56,370 nucleotides of DNA from Acinetobacter higginsii. Its GTDB lineage: Bacteria > Pseudomonadota > Gammaproteobacteria > Pseudomonadales > Moraxellaceae. Every line of letters begins with the position of its first letter. The first letter of the stretch is position 1. Positions 55,697 through 56,370 of this stretch are shown piece by piece. The stretch covers positions 551,631-608,000 of the forward strand of contig NZ_KB850071.1 in NCBI RefSeq assembly GCF_000369525.1, written 5' to 3'. The notes under the pieces are model-generated. The model was not told the DNA's origin, searched no databases, and saw only the letters and a list, made by a program, of their open reading frames with translations. The translations under genes were made by a program, and so were the position numbers.

Positions 55697-55726
55697 CCGA
55701 TGTTTCACGTGAAACATCGGTTTTTT
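55697..55726 (+). terminator. parS: Terminator whose stem is a perfect parS site
   Basis: TGTTTCACGTGAAACA (55701-55716) is an exact parS consensus. Extended by CCGA/TCGG it forms a 24-bp perfect palindrome (55697-55720) followed by TTTTTT. Twelve base pairs could form, less the few bases needed for a loop. The site lies about 36 kb right of oriC, 12 bp after the hydrolase stop. Confidence 0.85.
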
Positions 55727-55821
55727 GTTTTAAAGATAACAAATAGAAATAGCAAAATAGAATCAGCAAAACTAAGATGAGCGTTCACAACAAATTAATG
55801 ATCAAGCCGAGAAAAGCAATG

Positions 55822-56370
55822 ATGAAAAAGTTGTTCATGACAACAGGTTTAATTTTGGCAAGCAGCCATTTATTTGCAAATACCATGGTTGATATGAAAA
55901 CCAGTATGGGCAACATCGAAATTGAACTTTTTGATGATAAAGCACCTGTGTCGGCAAAAAACTTTGAAAGCTATGTAAAAAGCAACTTCTATACAGGCAC
56001 GATCTTCCATCGTGTGATTCCTGGCTTTATGGTGCAGGGCGGTGGTTTAGATGCCAATATGATTGAGAAGACAACTAAAGCACCAATCGTGAATGAGTCT
56101 GGGAACGGTTTGAAGAACACCCGCGGTACTTTAGCCATGGCACGTACCAGTAACCCGAACTCTGCAAGCAGCCAATTCTTTATTAATGTCGCAGATAATA
56201 ACTTCTTAAATAAGTCACCGATGGATGCAGGTTACGCCGTATTTGGTAAAGTAACTAAAGGCATGGATATTGTCGATAAGATTGTAAATGTACCAACGGC
56301 AAACTATGGGATGCATCAAAATGTACCGAAACAACCCATTAAAATTATCAGCGTACAGATAAAGAACAGT
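55822..56370 (+). CDS. ppiA: Periplasmic peptidyl-prolyl isomerase (cyclophilin), 3' end cut by the window edge
   Basis: At least 183 residues with an open frame to the right edge. Signal peptide [19 protein letters not shown] (cleavage near FANTM), then the cyclophilin domain: [34 protein letters not shown] with the catalytic Arg, [20 protein letters not shown], and [17 protein letters not shown]. Fits PpiA-type proteins that assist folding in the periplasm. An ATG one codon upstream (55819) is equally possible. The stop codon is not in the window. Confidence 0.92.
   Translation, partial: MKKLFMTTGLILASSHLFANTMVDMKTSMGNIEIELFDDKAPVSAKNFESYVKSNFYTGTIFHRVIPGFMVQGGGLDANMIEKTTKAPIVNESGNGLKNTRGTLAMARTSNPNSASSQFFINVADNNFLNKSPMDAGYAVFGKVTKGMDIVDKIVNVPTANYGMHQNVPKQPIKIISVQIKNS

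Overview
The window is a chromosomal origin region from a gammaproteobacterium, almost certainly an Acinetobacter species. The basis is the low-GC base composition, the 16S rRNA 5' end, the gene order gyrB-recF-dnaN-dnaA-oriC-rpmH-rnpA-yidD-yidC-mnmE, and several families common in Acinetobacter, such as AdeT-like binding proteins and matrixin-type proteases. No insertion sequence, prophage, CRISPR array or tRNA was seen.

Layout. 0-3.7 kb: 5' end of a leftward rRNA operon with its promoter, then tyrS, anmK and erpA. 3.7-8.5 kb: four tandem leftward paralogues of a periplasmic binding-protein-like family. 8.6-13.1 kb: an ABC-F ATPase, a DedA protein, and a probably Fur-controlled PepSY membrane protein with a 10-codon leader ORF and a small membrane partner. 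13.1-24.2 kb: the replication and ribosome core. gyrB, recF, dnaN and dnaA run left, away from oriC (about 19.4-19.95 kb); rpmH, rnpA, yidD, yidC and mnmE run right. 24.2-32.5 kb: a PilU-like ATPase, dsbC, a GlsB/YeaQ protein, purine salvage genes (hpt, guaD), a nucleotidyltransferase-like gene, terC behind a yybP-ykoY (Mn2+) riboswitch, and ltrA. 32.5-37.4 kb: a LysR regulator divergent from an acyl-CoA dehydrogenase/APH-type kinase/histidine phosphatase/SDR operon that resembles 4-hydroxyacyl-CoA catabolic modules. 37.5-43.3 kb: a triple-hairpin element, mpl, a DUF486-type membrane protein, purE, purK, a striking oriC-like intergenic region, and an mltB-type transglycosylase. 43.4-47.8 kb: an unknown small acidic protein, three tandem matrixin-type metalloproteases each carrying a coiled-coil insert, and a small membrane protein. 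47.9-56.4 kb: an MBL hydrolase, dnaK and grpE (both with sigma-32-like promoters), a LysR/degenerate-MBL pair, a small Gly/Ser-rich lipoprotein, an HSL-type hydrolase, and a truncated periplasmic cyclophilin.

The main unexpected structures are: (1) an approximately 580-bp intergenic region between purK and mltB, 22 kb from oriC. It holds perfect and near-perfect DnaA boxes and 14 copies of an AT-rich element, including a 16-mer that also occurs twice in oriC. It is a candidate second DnaA-binding or origin-like locus. (2) Four parS-like sites spread around oriC, one forming the whole stem of a transcription terminator. (3) A Mn2+ riboswitch whose closing helix competes with a terminator arm. 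(4) Three metzincin paralogues whose catalytic domain appears to be split by a coiled coil. (5) The four-member AdeT-like array with a shared promoter-proximal palindrome.

All calls come from reading the sequence and from memory of protein families. No database search was run.
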